Source: Lingula anatina
Taxonomy: Eukaryota; Brachiopoda; Lingulata; Lingulida; Lingulidae
NCBI RefSeq assembly: GCF_001039355.2
Contig: NW_019774737.1
Coordinates: 40,683 to 104,682 of the forward strand
Direction of reading: 5' to 3'
DNA length: 64,000 nt
The translations under genes were made by a program, and so were the position numbers. Below the pieces are notes generated by a model. That model was given only the letters and a program-made list of their open reading frames with translations. It ran no database searches and was not told where the DNA came from. Positions 49,101-60,477 of the stretch are shown piece by piece (the stretch's first letter is position 1; the number at the start of each line of letters is the position of its first letter).

Positions 49101-52100
49101 GTTTTTTATAAATTATGAAGTGCATTAACCTTAAATTGTGAGCTTTATTTTAATTCATTTTAACAGTAGAATTATCAGGACATTTTCACAGACAGGATTT
49201 TTCTTAGTGATTTTGCCTTAACTGCTCCCAGATCACTGGTCACTTCTAGGTATTTTCTTAAAACCAAAATTAAATAATGAAATATGTGGATACATAGTGT
49301 GTTAAACCAATTGCTTATTTTTATCCATCAAAAATTAAGTAGTTTTTGCAACTTTTTCTACTTTACAAACAGTGAAGAAATAGATAAAACTATATTACTT
49401 ACTGATGTGAGAAAACTGGTAGAATCCAAATACACCAGAAAGAAATGAAAAAATTCATTTTGGATCCACACTGAAAGTATGTTATCAAACTTGCAATGTT
49501 TATAATAATACCAAAGGCAAAAGCCGATCCAAACAATAATAATTTTTCTTAAGAAGATTAATGTTCATCTTGATATGCAGTGAACTGAAGCAACCCTAGC
49601 TTTCTAAAATACAAACAGAAATATTAGAAAAATAATTCTAGGAAGCAGAGTTAAGTCCTATGTAATTATTATGGAATAAACAACATTGCATTTCAGTGGA
49701 ATTACCATGTTCGATGTCAAATCTATACCCAAAACATTTTTTACAAGAATGAATAATTAAATCATGTATTATGAAATAGATGGATTTATCTTCCGTTTTT
49801 ATCTAGTAGAACAGACTCCACCTAGTTGCGAGGACGGCACACAGACAGGAAATAATGAGCCAGCGAGGGTAGAAAGTTGTAACTGTGGCAGGTTGGCATG
49901 TTTACACAGACAACACTCCGAATAAAATAAGTAAAGGCTGGGATTTTGCGCTGGACTAATGTGCTAAAGGCTTGTTGTTATTTTTGTTTAGGCCTTTAGA
50001 CTTATTAGCCCTCATTTAGGGAGGGGAGGTTGGGTAATAGTGAACATACACATCTAAGACCCAGTCTCGAATAATTCCACCCCCATTGTCCGGCGTTATA
50101 TCATTTTGGGGCGACACAATGTTTAATAACTGACTGTAACCAGTTGAGTGGAAGAAAGGACCCTTAGTTTATGCTGAGGCAGTGTGTTTTACCTGGTTTC
50201 TCTAACCTTCCCCCTCAGTCCAGCTTATAAACTTAATCACAATGAGGGACATTATAATACCAAACAACACATTTGAACTGATCTGTTTTAATAGAGATTG
50301 GGAGAGGTTTTCTAGCCTTGGGGGTCACAGGCCCCGGGGGCTGGGGGAAGGAGTAGGTGTAGTTAGTGCAGACACAAGTCAGGAAGGAGTTTACTGTTGA
50401 ATTCAAATACAGGGCTCCAGCCGTCAGTGGGCTGTTCACCCGAGAATAAAAACAAGCAAACAGTGGTAAATATTTTCTCACCTATTACCTCCATTATTTA
50501 ATTACCATGCGAGAAACTTACATTTATTCAATTAATGTGAAGTGGACGGGTATATCGGGTTGTCAGGAAAATATGACTGGTGTCTGTGCTGGCTTTACAC
50601 AAGTTACGAGCGATGTTGATTTGTCAGGGACGGCTATTGTGTGACTTGATGCCAATGGAGCCAGTCTCGCTGGACGGTCCTGGTGTACAGTTTACTTAAC
50701 AGATTTTAGTGTACATTCATTGACCAAGTCCTGACCACTGGGGTCAGCAGGTGCAGGCATTGTTCACTTTATCTGAGGAATTGAAATGTCACCATCATTT
50801 GTCGTGTAATGCTAAGAATCATATGTAAGCGTTAATTACATTTTGATAAAACAATGGGACTGGTTGTGTGTAATTAGTGCATTGGCTTTTTATTTGTTTT
50901 TGATTTGATTGTCACCAATAATGGAAGATTATGTAAGACAATCAAAATTTAGATTAAGAATATTTATTAGATTCTAGGTGTTGTTAGAGGTCTACGTTAA
51001 CAAAAAAATAATAATAATAATAAAAATTTCCTTAAATAATCTATTTAATGATTTCATTGGAGATGAGACTTTGGCATTTTTTTTGAACTTTCAAATGGTT
51101 TTTATTACACTTAAAAAATTGATGTTTATTGGGGGAAAGTTAAAGAAATTTAGTTGGTTAGCCATATACCTTATTTGGCTGGATTTAAGAGTGTGACATT
51201 TGTTTACTCATTTGCTTCTGTTTGTTTATGGAAATGTCAATCACAAATGAGATAGGTGTCTAAGAAAAACATTAAAATGAAAACAAAGTTGAGGACAGAT
51301 CTTCAGGTGTGTTTTGTTGAAACATTTGGAATGGCTTCTCATTACTGATTTGCCTTTATTTTTGTTAAAGATTAGAGTAACATCAACAACAGCATAGTGC
51401 CTAAAGGAAACGTTATTGATATAAAAACAAAGTTTGGGTTAAAAGAAAATGTCATGTGAGAAATATGTTCTTATGAAAGAAAATATGAGGATTTCCTCTG
51501 GGTGAAGTGTTTCTCATTATTTTTTCTGAGTCTGATTTTGCCAAATCAAAACTTTAAAAATCTACAGAAAAAGATGTCAACCTTAAAAAATTTAACCAAT
51601 GGGATGGGTAATAATTCATTTAGAAAATTTAGTTTAAGTTTTATTTTTTAACATTACAAAATCCTAAGATGTGGTTTATAAGGTGAAAACTTAAAAGAGC
51701 TACAGAGAAAAATACCTATTGTTGAAATGTTTTTGGTTTGTTTTATACTCTTGAAGGTATCCAAAGCTAAACTAAATTTATGTTTAGTAATGCTGTTGAC
51801 CAATCTATTTAGTGAAAGCATGTCATTCAGAATGTCAAAGAAATTATATTCACATTTAATTTGTTTGTTTAATAGTCAGAGCCATTTAATTGTCCACTAT
51901 TTATTAAGCAAGGTCATGTTTTGTTTGAATCATTTACCATATTTGGACAGCATTTTGACAGGTTTTTCAAGAACCAAACGTGTTTAACCGTCCAGCTATG
52001 TCAATGTAGTGTAGCACAGCAGGCGCTTTGAGTGGGTCCTGTCGCCGTGTTTACACTGTATCCATTTCAAGACCGTAGAAAGCAAAGCATAGTGTCAGGA

Positions 52101-55100
52101 GTACCTCAGTCTGTTTGCAGTAGGTAAAGTTCATTCTCTGAAGGACATGAACCCAGAACAGAGACAAAACAAGTGTTGATTTAGGGGGACTCTTTCCAGC
52201 CCTATTTCCACAGTTCCCAGTCAATATTTCACTGCCCTCTGTCACCTTTATATTGAGGAGGTTCTGGAGACCTGCATGGAGCACACAGAACAAAACCACT
52301 GCACAAATAGAGGCACCTAACGCGCACATAACTGAAGGCGAGGGGTTGTCACCCTCTGTCACTCTAACACATTAGGCTGTTTTCTAACCATTCTCTATCT
52401 GTGGACTTGTCAGAGATTTACTACAATGCATGTTTGGCTCTCATTGTGTCGGTGTCAGGACTCAGATTGTGCCAGGAAAGTTTGCTTTTTGACTTAGCCT
52501 GGCTTGATCTGTTTCACCATAAGCACTTCATCACACCTTGTCTGAGGTGGCAAGTTTGCTACAGTCTCTGTGTGTATATGTGTGTGTGTCTCCTGTCCAT
52601 GCAATGTGAGGCAGTGGTACTATATACACACACACGCAGGCACAAACCTCATAAACTGATACAACGTTAGGATCTGGTGACACAGCACCAAACTGTTTTT
52701 GTCCCGCACTTGCTCGTGTTACAATCAAAATATTAATTCATCCTAAATATCCCCCAGTAATCCTGCCCTGGAGTTGCGCTCTCACTCCATTACCAATTCA
52801 CCACATTGTATTCACCAGACTAATGGTTGCATTGAATTCTAATGCTCAAAATCCTACATCGACAAAATGAACTATGTCATAAAACATTTGCAGTGACAAT
52901 GGGGAGCAGGGTGGCAGGGAGGGACTTGAGGCAGCCTGCATTCAGAACACTCTTCCTGAAATGGGATTTAGGAAACTCCAGATTTCTAAATCTCTTGTCT
53001 GGTTTGGAGGCTTTTTGGGGAAAAACTGTTGTCTGAAACCTTAATCCTTCAAATTTCTGAGTCAATTATTTAGAATTGCTTAATGTGTTAAAGCACTTCA
53101 GGAGACAAATATGACCTATGGCTGCTGAATTAAAGCCAAGTATTAATTTCATTTAAATGGAGACCTATATTGATTGCTTCTTATACTCCTTGTCCAATGT
53201 CTATTCACTGTTGATGTTTTCTTTCCTCAAAAAAAAAAAAAAGTCAATGAAGAAAATCAGTGCCCCCTGTTTTGTTCTCTGTTTGCCATATTCCACTACA
53301 TCAGCAGTGTTGAGAATTGGTTGTAAACCAATTACAATGATACTTCTTGATGATCGTCATCCCCCAAAATCCAGTCAAGTAGCCTTAGAAAAGTCTGGGC
53401 TTGGTGTAAGCTGCCTATAATCTCACGCATAGCAAACTTGATTTATAATCTTCTGAATGTGCTAAGCACCATCACATTTTTATTGCAGAGAGAAGGAGGA
53501 CGACTTGGAAAGAAGATTTGAACTGTTGAATAGAGAACTCCGTCAAATGATGGCCATTGAAGGTGAGATTTAGATTGAGATTTGACTTCAATTTAAGTAA
53601 ATTTTACATAACCTTGTGAACTGTGGGCAGCTTCCATGTTATTTGATACCTGCCCACTTGACATACCTGTCTTTGAAGGGACAAGAGTTCCCACTTTTAG
53701 AACATTCAATTGCATGTTTGCCTGTCGCCCAATTTCAGAGCTGTTTTGGGCCTGTTTGTTTGGACACACTACAATGGAGCTTTTTCTTTGTAACAATAGA
53801 TGCAATAATCAAGATATCACTAAATTAATTGCTGCAGTATTTGGTTTGCAAATGATGTACTCGAGTTCTTGCTACGTTTCGATCTGTAGTGCCATCATTG
53901 TTCTCCGTGTATGGCTGGGGACCACTTAAAGACCCGCAGTTGTAGATTGTTTGCAGTCGGTAAACATGCGCTCTGAAAGACATGGGCGTATTTTCAACCA
54001 TACAAATCCCTGGAGCATTGTCACCAATGCAAAGCATAGGAAAATTACCTATCCACTTTATGTTTGGAAAATATCTCATTTGGTAACTGATCTGGTCCCA
54101 ATATTGAAATAGCTGACTTCATCAATAGTAGAAAATGTTACCCCTGAATTGTAATTAAATTTGCTGTGGAATAAACTTTTGCTTTTGAAAGAGTCGACAT
54201 TTGTATGCATGTTTTCTCAAAGGAGGCGAGAGGGATGTGAAGAAATTCCTTTGCCAAATCTTTATTGAAAAGGGAATATTTTTGGAGATTATTGCTTATG
54301 AGTTTATGTTTGTGTAAATGTGAATGGTAGATCCATTGCTGCCTTAGAAGTATAAGCTTTGTTTGAACATTTAATGAAAACCTGAATTTTGGAAATTCAT
54401 GATCATATTTTAATTGGTTCCTAAAGTGTTTTGATATGAAATCTTTAAATAATAAAACGACCAGTTTAGAGAGCTGTGATAGCATAAAACAAAGTGTCTA
54501 AATTTAGAAACATTTCAAATATAATTGTTCTAATCAGCATTCTGTAAATTAATCATCAAATATTCATTCCTTTTAGTCCCATCCATTAGCAGAGTTCTGG
54601 GTTAAATCCCTGGTAATAAGCAACCCTGTAATGTTATTGATTTCTAAACACACAGCAATACACGCTATAGGGACAGGCAAACTTTTGTGTAACTGGAAAT
54701 TTAAATCTTGTCAAAATTTATTCAGTGTACAACTGATTGATTAAGAACATAAATTATGCACTATGTTTATTATAGTAATTAATACCAGTGAGAAAGAATG
54801 CTGTCTGAGAAATTGGATGGTGTTTTTTTATTGCGCTAATGAAGATAAAATATTGCGTGGTATTGATGTTCCATTGTCAGGAACAGATTAGGTGTTTCAA
54901 ATATTGGATGCAAAAGAGTTTCTTTTGTGTTTCGCCAATACAGAAAATCTACACTAAGGGCTGGATCCAGTCTTCCAGACAAAGTGAGTTCTCAAGTTTA
55001 AAATTCCAAGGAAGAAGATATTTGATTCCTTGAGAATCCCAAAATTCATTCTCTTGGCTTAGACCTTACGTACCTGGATTGTTATCAAAATGCTTTTGAT

Positions 55101-58100
55101 AATTCACTTTATTTGAATTCACTTTATTTAAATGAAATTGAATATGTTTTGAAAATTGATAAATTGAAGAGTGTTTTTTTATTATGAAAAAAATAGTGAT
55201 TTTTTGTAATGCAAAATAAAAAAAATGTCTGGAAACAAATTTAATGTCTCTCTGGAAAATTCTTCCCACCTTCCAGCTGACCATTGAAATCTGCCACTGT
55301 TGTACTGCAACAAATTATTCTGTATATTTAGCTGTCTGTCTCTGTAAAGAAGTTCATTTGACATTCACGTAAATCAAAAGTAAATAAAACAGCAACATAT
55401 ACATTTTGCATTAAATATACACTTAGAATTACAAAACATTTTGCTCATTGATGCATACTTCATTGCAGTTATTTTTTCTCATAATTAATACTTTGTTCAG
55501 TTGCATCATCTGTGATTCATTTGTTTAGCTTCTATAAACATGCTGGCACCATAAATATATAAAATTGTCTTTTTTTTTTCTTTCTAGAATGGGAGAAGAC
55601 GGAGGCTCAAAAAAGAAGAGAAAAATTGCTGTTGGATGAACTCATAGGCATCGTGAACAAGCGGGATGAACTTGTACAGCACTTGGACTCCCAGGAAAGA
55701 GCGTACGTTTTTGAAATAGGTTTTATGCTGCTTGATAAAAGCAATTTTATTTATTTGCCTATTTCCTATTTTTCTCTTAAACAGCAAAGCTGTCCTAATT
55801 CTTGGGCACGAAGTAACACTCAATCAGTGTAACTGTGCCATTTTCTCAGAAAGGACAAGTATCCCTGACTTAAGGGTACTACTAGAAAGTTTTGTGTATG
55901 TGTGTAAATGTGTATGTTTAATTTATTTTAGCGTGTAAGGATTTTGTATTATGTAGCTTTGAGAATTGCCAGACTGGCCCATACATTATTTTATTGCTTT
56001 CTGCAGTATACAAAGCAAACGGGTCAAGGATTATTTCTGTGATTATACTACTTTGATTCATATAATTGTTATACAAGAAAATTTATATCAAACATGAAAA
56101 TTGATAGCCAACATGTCTATAAAGCAGTGCTGTGACAACATGTATATTTTATAGATTTAATTATTTTAGTGTCAACTTCTGATCTCCAAATCATGCAGGT
56201 GGATATCACATCTTGCATTTAAAAAAAATCAATCATGAAAAATTCAGGATCAAATTACATTTTGTAAGCCTAGAAATAATTTTTTAGGATGTGAGCATAA
56301 TAAAAGAGTTTTCGAAGTTTGGATAGCAAAATTCAAATGACAAAAGCTCAAATTGCATTACTTTTTTAGTCAGAGAAATGAGATATTTGAAGCACATGGG
56401 CGTATGCTGGATGAAGAATGAGTCAAAAGGGAAGTTAGGTTGGACAATAGTATCACCAGGCGCCCTCAACATATTTTGTTGACTGTTGTTTACTTTTGGT
56501 GGGAATCTCCAGCCCAAGGCCATGCTCTGACTCCCTGCCGAGGGTGCACTCAGCCACCCCGGTGTCACAGCCAGGACTGGAGGATGCCTAATGAGTCAGA
56601 AGCATCCGACTGGTTCATAACGTACCTGGAAGGAAAGGGGACCCTTTCACTTCACTGTCACAACTATTTAAAGTGTCGGGTTTCTCTTTTGTACTTTCCC
56701 CCCCATCCTTTCCCTTGACATGCCTTTAGTGAATAGGCTCAGCCCAGTGTGCTTTGGGAAGATTCCTCTCTCCACAACATGAATGATCAGCATTTAGGGA
56801 CAAATTAGTGTTCTGCTCATTTAGACATTTTGTATCTTTTTCTGTGGTTAATAACCCATTCGGAAATTGGAAGCAAATTTCCCCCCTCTTTTGCCATTGT
56901 GTTTGTTTTCTATGCTCAGTGCCCAGACATAGAAAGTCTCAATGTGATGGAGAGTGATCGGAAATAGCAGAAAATTGATTACAGAGGACTTGTCTGGTAA
57001 AGGTAAACAGCTAGTCTGTGGTAAACAAATGATCCTTCAAAGAGTGGGGGGAGTTCATTGGGGAAAATCATCTTCCAGATGGATTGCCCCACACAATTGG
57101 TTAGTCCGCTTAGACACGATTTTTGGGCTAAGCATATAGTAAATACATAACACTGTGATTAGAAATAACTGTCGCATTTCTGTATGGTCATGCTGTACGT
57201 AGGACCACAGCTGTGGTGATCGTCTGAAGCATGCTCACTTCTCACGCTGCTTAGACGACACTAGTGACAACATATAAGCTGCTATTGAAAATAATCCAAT
57301 GAAATAGAGACTGTTCTTCTCTCAGAATAGGAGGGTAATGCTAAATATATGTTCTACAAGAAATTCAAGGCAATAGAAAAAAAAATGGAGAGTTAATACC
57401 AGTGTCGCCAAAAATTTAATTCGGTACGACAGTTATCCCACTGGCATCACATGGTTTCATCTCACAGCATCCCTGCATTTAAATGCTTAATGTCTTGCCC
57501 CGTGTTGAACAGTTAAAAGGTATAAACAGTTTAAGAAGCTTAAACGGTTAAGTCCCCTTGTCTTTCTAAGTGATACATTGTATGAGTTAAGTATAAAAAC
57601 AGGAGTCAGGTGTTTTCGCTGGCCCCCGGGGGTATGATCAAGATCTCCTGCACAGATGATAACCTATAGATATTTGACAATGAATTTCTGGGGCTAGGGT
57701 GATTAGCTGGCCATTTTAAACCAATTAGCTTAAGATGTGTGGAGTGATCTCTGGATCACTGGAGCTGGCTTAGATTTGAGAATTTTTTTAAATAATCCGT
57801 GTTGTGAATTATTTAATAAACATTTTTTGCAGGGGGGGGGGAGAATTAGGTTCTATCTGTTATATCATAGAATCATATAATAAACAACCGCCATAGATTC
57901 ATTAAAATTGTTTGTTCCATACATTTTTTAACCAAAATGTAACTTGTGTTTTAGGAGTAGTAGGTTTAAGAGAAGGCATAGTTCAGTAGAAAGGACTGAA
58001 TGCATAACTGTGTTTAAATATATATTTATTTATGAGTTGATTCTAAAACATATCCACAAGATCTCATAAGTACATTCAGTATTTATCAAATTATTTTACT

Positions 58101-58391
58101 CAGTGAATCAATTCATACTGCTCTCTCTAAAAAATAGTAATATTGATATATATTCTCTGTATTTTGTCTTTTATATGAGATTTTTTCAGAGGTCACACTG
58201 TCACACTGATTAACCAATGACGTTTGTTTAGCTTAGTTAAAAAGTTCTATGTTTTTCAACTTCATCTGGTAAATTTATATTGAATTTCTTTTTTTTTCCT
58301 CCATTTCAGAATTGAACAGGATGAACAACTGGAAAAAGAAATTAGAAATAAGCAACTCGTCAAGGAGGAGAAAAGCTGCAGTATACAGTAA
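27731..58391 (+). CDS. EHBP1: EHBP1, EH domain-binding protein 1 (complete, 22 exons plus one optional)
   Basis: Endocytic recycling adaptor; in the family it links EHD and Rab8/Rab10-type GTPases to actin and membranes. Exons: 27731-27831 (UTR from 27692), 29556-29613, 30436-30585, 30926-31107, 31593-31786, 31922-32330, 32809-32887, 35587-35765, 36730-36778, 39439-40199, 40559-40658, 41165-41284, 41503-41640, 41932-42064, 43737-43885 (or from 43695), 44325-44397, 44603-44667, 44944-45064, optional 47202-47279, 47770-47869, 53489-53562, 55588-55702, 58310-58391. All phases chain; 1143 aa without the optional exon. The start [12 protein letters not shown] matches human EHBP1 after its second residue, and the ATG has AACA before it. 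Domains: NT-C2 (1-163), six NPF motifs, CH (about 408-511), paired Arg-rich helices, bMERB (about 981-1130), C-terminal CSIQ. Human EHBP1 is 1231 aa, so this is a full-length orthologue. Confidence 0.96.
29022..29236. mobile_element. Harbinger-like MITE, family A copy 2
   Basis: 215 bp flanked by TAA on both sides (29019-29021 and 29237-29239). The left terminus CACCCCATTTCCATAGATT is matched in reverse by AATCTATGGGAATAGAGCC at the right. It aligns across its length with 11684-11909. Three-base TAA duplications fit PIF/Harbinger-type insertion. It sits in EHBP1 intron 1 (ATG exon to 29556). Confidence 0.85.
31593..32330 (+). other. EHBP1: EHBP1 NPF-motif cluster and TPP-EERK repeats
   Basis: Two exons carry five Asn-Pro-Phe tripeptides at residues 218, 265, 272, 282 and 295, in acidic surroundings. 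These are the known ligands of EH domains. A related SPF lies at 255, and a sixth NPF lies at residue 655 in exon 39439-40199. Near the end of the second exon a short unit, TPP-x-TPPEERK, occurs twice (ATPPEERK and STPPEERK), a proline-rich internal duplication. Confidence 0.9.
32356..32573. mobile_element. Harbinger-like MITE with long TIRs
   Basis: 218 bp with TAA on both sides (32353-32355 and 32574-32576). Left end GGCTCATTGCCATTAAAGCT; the right end in reverse complement is GAGCTCATTTCCACTGAAGC. Inner arms GATTCTCACTGAATGCAATC / GATTGCTTTCAGTGAGAATC are nearly perfect. It starts 25 bp after the donor of exon 31922-32330. The terminal CATTTCCA motif resembles family A. Confidence 0.85.
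32888..35586 (+). other. EHBP1 intron (2.7 kb) with duplicated 3' end
   Basis: From 32888 to about 34600 it is unique non-coding DNA. The block 33540-34140 is less AT-biased and more complex than its surroundings. The last kilobase is a direct duplication (34611-35096 and 35105-35598) around an N. No exon beyond the copied CH-exon start is seen. Confidence 0.65.
34611..35598. repeat. Direct duplication (period 494 bp) spanning an assembly gap
   Basis: Copy A 34611-35096 and copy B 35105-35598 differ by a few substitutions and one 10-bp insertion (AACCACGAAT) in B. N lies at 35097. Copy A includes the intron end, the TTTTCAG acceptor and the first 12 bases of the CH exon (AATGTTCCAGGA), then stops. 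Only copy B continues into the open exon. The level of difference is what two alleles would show, so uncollapsed haplotypes are the simplest explanation. Confidence 0.9.
37021..37277. mobile_element. Fold-back element with ~115-bp near-perfect inverted arms, TAA target duplication
   Basis: Left arm 37021-37137 begins GGCTTCGTTCACATGCAATG. The right arm 37163-37277 ends in its reverse complement (CATTGCATGTGAACGAAGCC). One short mismatch patch lies near 37068-37080/37224-37231. The loop is only 25 bp (ACTATAAGTTACTATAAGTA inside). TAA flanks both sides (37018-37020, 37278-37280). The ends and target duplication suggest a Harbinger-type MITE. Inner arms are GC-rich (CCCGCCGCGTAATTACTGGC), unlike the flanking intron. 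Confidence 0.93.
37855..37911. repeat. 29-bp tandem duplication
   Basis: TTTCTTATATCGGGTTGCT is repeated once with period 29, one base differing in the second copy (CTGTCTTAG versus CTATCTTAG). Intronic. Confidence 0.8.
40706..41097. repeat. Two-copy tandem repeat of 193 bp in an EHBP1 intron
   Basis: GATAATGGTAGTGGCATTTA starts each copy (40706 and 40899); both end in CATTCCACACCAGA. The copies differ at only a few positions, so the duplication is recent. It fills most of the intron between exons 40559-40658 and 41165-41284 without touching splice sites. Confidence 0.9.
41503..42064 (+). other. EHBP1: EHBP1 paired Arg/Glu helical repeats
   Basis: Two consecutive exons each contain one copy of a similar helix: [15 protein letters not shown] and [15 protein letters not shown]. 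The vertebrate protein has the same pair. The one-repeat-per-exon layout suggests an old exon duplication. Function is not established from sequence. Confidence 0.8.
42065..43694 (+). other. EHBP1 intron (1.6 kb)
   Basis: AT-rich non-coding sequence apart from the weak exon candidate at 42650-42703. The downstream exon has two in-frame acceptors, at 43694 and 43736. Confidence 0.55.
42650..42703 (+). other. Possible small cassette exon of EHBP1
   Basis: 54 nt, phase 1 on both sides, open ([18 protein letters not shown]). It lies between AACAG and GGGGTAATTT in the intron between exons ending 42064 and starting 43695/43737. The acceptor has a poor pyrimidine tract and the donor is weak, and there is no counterpart that I recall in vertebrate EHBP1. 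Confidence 0.2.
45431..45698. mobile_element. MITE with TIR AAAGGCGCA
   Basis: AAAGGCGCATTTACACTGAA at the left pairs with TGTCAGTGCGCCTTT at the right. Inner matches are GATAAGTCGACCC / AGTAGACCTATC and a CTAAGCTTAG / TTAAGCTTAG pair. About 268 bp, arms imperfect. The target duplication is unclear. CpG and GC content are higher than in the flanking intron. Confidence 0.7.
46126..46387. repeat. Dispersed repeat, copy 2
   Basis: Same orientation as 277-538 and about 98% identical by eye. It starts directly after an N, so the true left end may be missing. Confidence 0.85.
47202..47279 (+). other. EHBP1: Optional 26-codon exon inside the EHBP1 bMERB region
   Basis: Bounded by CAG at 47199-47201 and GTAGGT at 47280, phase 1 at both ends, 78 nt, open throughout. 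It encodes [20 protein letters not shown] plus a few residues, starting Asp and ending Asn-Gly. It would insert between VMDD and [14 protein letters not shown], where vertebrate EHBP1 has only a short linker. Because it is symmetric it can be skipped without a frame change. Whether it is used is not known. Confidence 0.6.
47870..53488 (+). other. Largest EHBP1 intron (5.6 kb), mixed repeats and complex blocks
   Basis: 47870-49790 is very AT-rich and contains a two-copy tandem repeat (48340-48670). 49800-50860 and 52020-52700 are clearly less AT-rich and have no repeats or open coding exons. These blocks look like conserved non-coding or regulatory DNA but cannot be proven so here. No exon with matching phase was found inside. 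Confidence 0.55.
48340..48670. repeat. Two-copy AT-rich tandem repeat, period about 165 bp
   Basis: GGTATTTTTGTCCTT opens both copies, and GCAACATTTTGTCAGTATT with GCTAGCCAATTGTTTTCAAA closes both (48434 and 48598). Some short insertions differ between copies. Confidence 0.8.
53563..55587 (+). other. EHBP1 intron (2.0 kb) with a complex block at 53600-54080
   Basis: The 5' part contains octamer-like TTTGCAAAT (about 53847), ATGCAAAG and a 35-bp stretch similar to 52117-52155. The 3' part is AT-rich and featureless. Confidence 0.5.
55703..58309 (+). other. Last EHBP1 intron (2.6 kb)
   Basis: Less AT-rich blocks at about 56440-56760, 57000-57260 and 57600-57780 alternate with AT-rich DNA. A G run occurs near 57834. 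No coding exon seen. Confidence 0.5.
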
Positions 58392-58775
58392 CAAAATAAT
58401 GTGGGTCTCACAAATCCCAGTTTTTAGTGACTGTAAAGGACTGTTCATACTTGATGACAGCAAGACAGAGACACCTGAAACAGAATTTAAAAATGAAATG
58501 ACTGCAAGTCTGTGACTATAGATGACTCAGTGAATAGTGAACATCAGCAAAGTATTGCCAACAGTGAACAGTATGATCATGTTACCAATATTTATTCCCA
58601 TTTTGCCAGATGAAAAAAACTTCCAGAAGATTAAAAACAAGCAGTCCTCAAATGATGGAATGCTAGTGTTTTCTGCAACCATAAGAAATGACTGTTTACT
58701 CTGAAAGGCTGCTGTGTATTAGTGGCACTGGAATAGTAAGGGGAAGTGATTAGAAAAAAATATATATATAGTTTG

Positions 58776-58814
58776 AAACTTGGACCTAAATAATCTCTAT
58801 TTAGGTCCAAGTTT
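58776..58814. repeat. Perfect hairpin in the EHBP1 3' UTR
   Basis: AAACTTGGACCTAAAT and its exact complement ATTTAGGTCCAAGTTT are separated by 7 nt (AATCTCT). No TIR-element flanks are evident. In RNA it would be a stable 16-bp stem. Confidence 0.9.
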
Positions 58815-60471
58815 GAAAAGAGAGAGACAGAGAGAGAGAATCTTAGCAGTCCGTGGCAGTAATATTGTCAGAGGACAGCAGGAAATGTATTTACCCCAGA
58901 GAGGCATTTCTACATCATTCTACTGTGTTTGAATGTTATAGAGAAAAAAATAGGGTATATTTATCTCTCCAATTATGATACTTACTAGTTATGACAGGAT
59001 AAATGATATGTACTATACAGTTACGACTCCATGTGTTCAATGTTAAAAGGAGTTGACGCAGTGTAATAGAGCTGATAATTGCTAAAAGTGTATGATTCCA
59101 GATACCAGATACATTTACACAGACTTTGGGTATCCATGTCATCATTTAGGAGAATAACTACCATCAAAATGAGTTCTGTAAGTGAACTGGGTGAAATGAT
59201 TCACTGGTAATTGTTTCGGGTTTTATGTTGATATGGATTTTTAAAATTTGCATTGAAAAGACGTGCATATTGGAAATAATGAAATTGGCAAATTTATTTA
59301 GTACGTTTACTTGGCAATTAGGTAATAGATGTTTTTTGTGTATGAAGATAATTCATTTGTCCACACTGTAGTAAACATTTTAAAAAGTAGTGAATTTGGG
59401 ATTTCTATAAACTCATCTCAAATAGGTGACATTTCACTAGTTTTTTTCTCGATGTTAAGATGTCGACGTTTGTTCTAGAAAATTTGTATAGACAATCTAT
59501 TCAATATGACGTGTACCTTAATTATTTTAGTATTTTTATTGGATATGTAGCTCTGTCCTCAATATGTGATAACTTTTGCCAAAATCGCATTCATGTACAT
59601 GTACTGTATGTTTTTGAAAATACTTAGACTGGTTTCTTTAGCGTATTTATTTGTTATCTAGACTGCTTTAAATCGGTTATATTTTGTATGGATATATACC
59701 CTTTTTATTCTCCATTCATTTGTACTGGTAATGCTGTTAAAGCGAATATTTTTATCAGTACAGAATTGTTAAGCTTAAGTCCATGCCGGGGAGGTATTTA
59801 TATGTTTAGTACCTTACATGAATGGAAAAAAATAAGATGCCTCTTCAGATATCCCAATTTGCTTACATATTAAGTCGCTGTCGGAATGCTGGCAGATGAA
59901 TAATTTGTATTTTGTGTCAAGCCATACTGTGCAATCATTTCGTGTTAATGTAAACCTTAGGAGCTCTACCTGTTTGGTAGACCTAGTACCCAGTAAGCGT
60001 TGATTAGGTTCTGTAGTTTAAAAAGCGCGGGGTGGAGACATTTCACAGGACGTGCTCGTGCTCTACGATCTGGTAAGATTTGTCCACTTGCTAGTACATA
60101 TTTTCAAAGATGATATTTGAAGAAAGATTCGGCTGAATTGAAAAATGAAAGCTATTTCAGTGTTCTATCTGGTATCAAACGTGTGCTAATATTACTATTA
60201 AGTAAATGTTAATAATGCGCCGAAGAAATGCCGAAAAAACGGCAGAAGATGGGAGTTAAGTCGACGGAACGCAATGGGTGAATCTTGCCGTACCTTTCTG
60301 TTTCAATTTATTATCTAGAATTTGGGATCGGTCCGATTTTATAAATCGTTGACCAGCTCTACGTCCGGGGTGGTGAGCATACGTTGATACATGTAGAAAC
60401 AAGGCGGGCAGACTGTCGCCAAAATCGTTGCCATTACATTCTTGTGATTTTGTGTTATGCCGTCAATTGAC

Positions 60472-60477
60472 AATAAA
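60472..60477 (+). terminator. Candidate poly(A) signal of EHBP1
   Basis: AATAAA followed within 30 nt by a GT-rich stretch (TTGAGTTGTGTCATGT). About 2.1 kb after the stop codon. Confidence 0.45.

Larger units (their letters stand above)
44944..58391 (+). other. EHBP1: EHBP1 bMERB coiled-coil domain and C-terminal CaaX-type box
   Basis: Exons from 44944 encode [54 protein letters not shown] and [20 protein letters not shown]. This is the bivalent Mical/EHBP Rab-binding domain, known to bind Rab8-family GTPases. The last exon (58310-58391) ends EEKSCSIQ-stop, so the protein finishes with Cys-Ser-Ile-Gln, a prenylation-type box like the CVLQ of human EHBP1. Confidence 0.92.
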
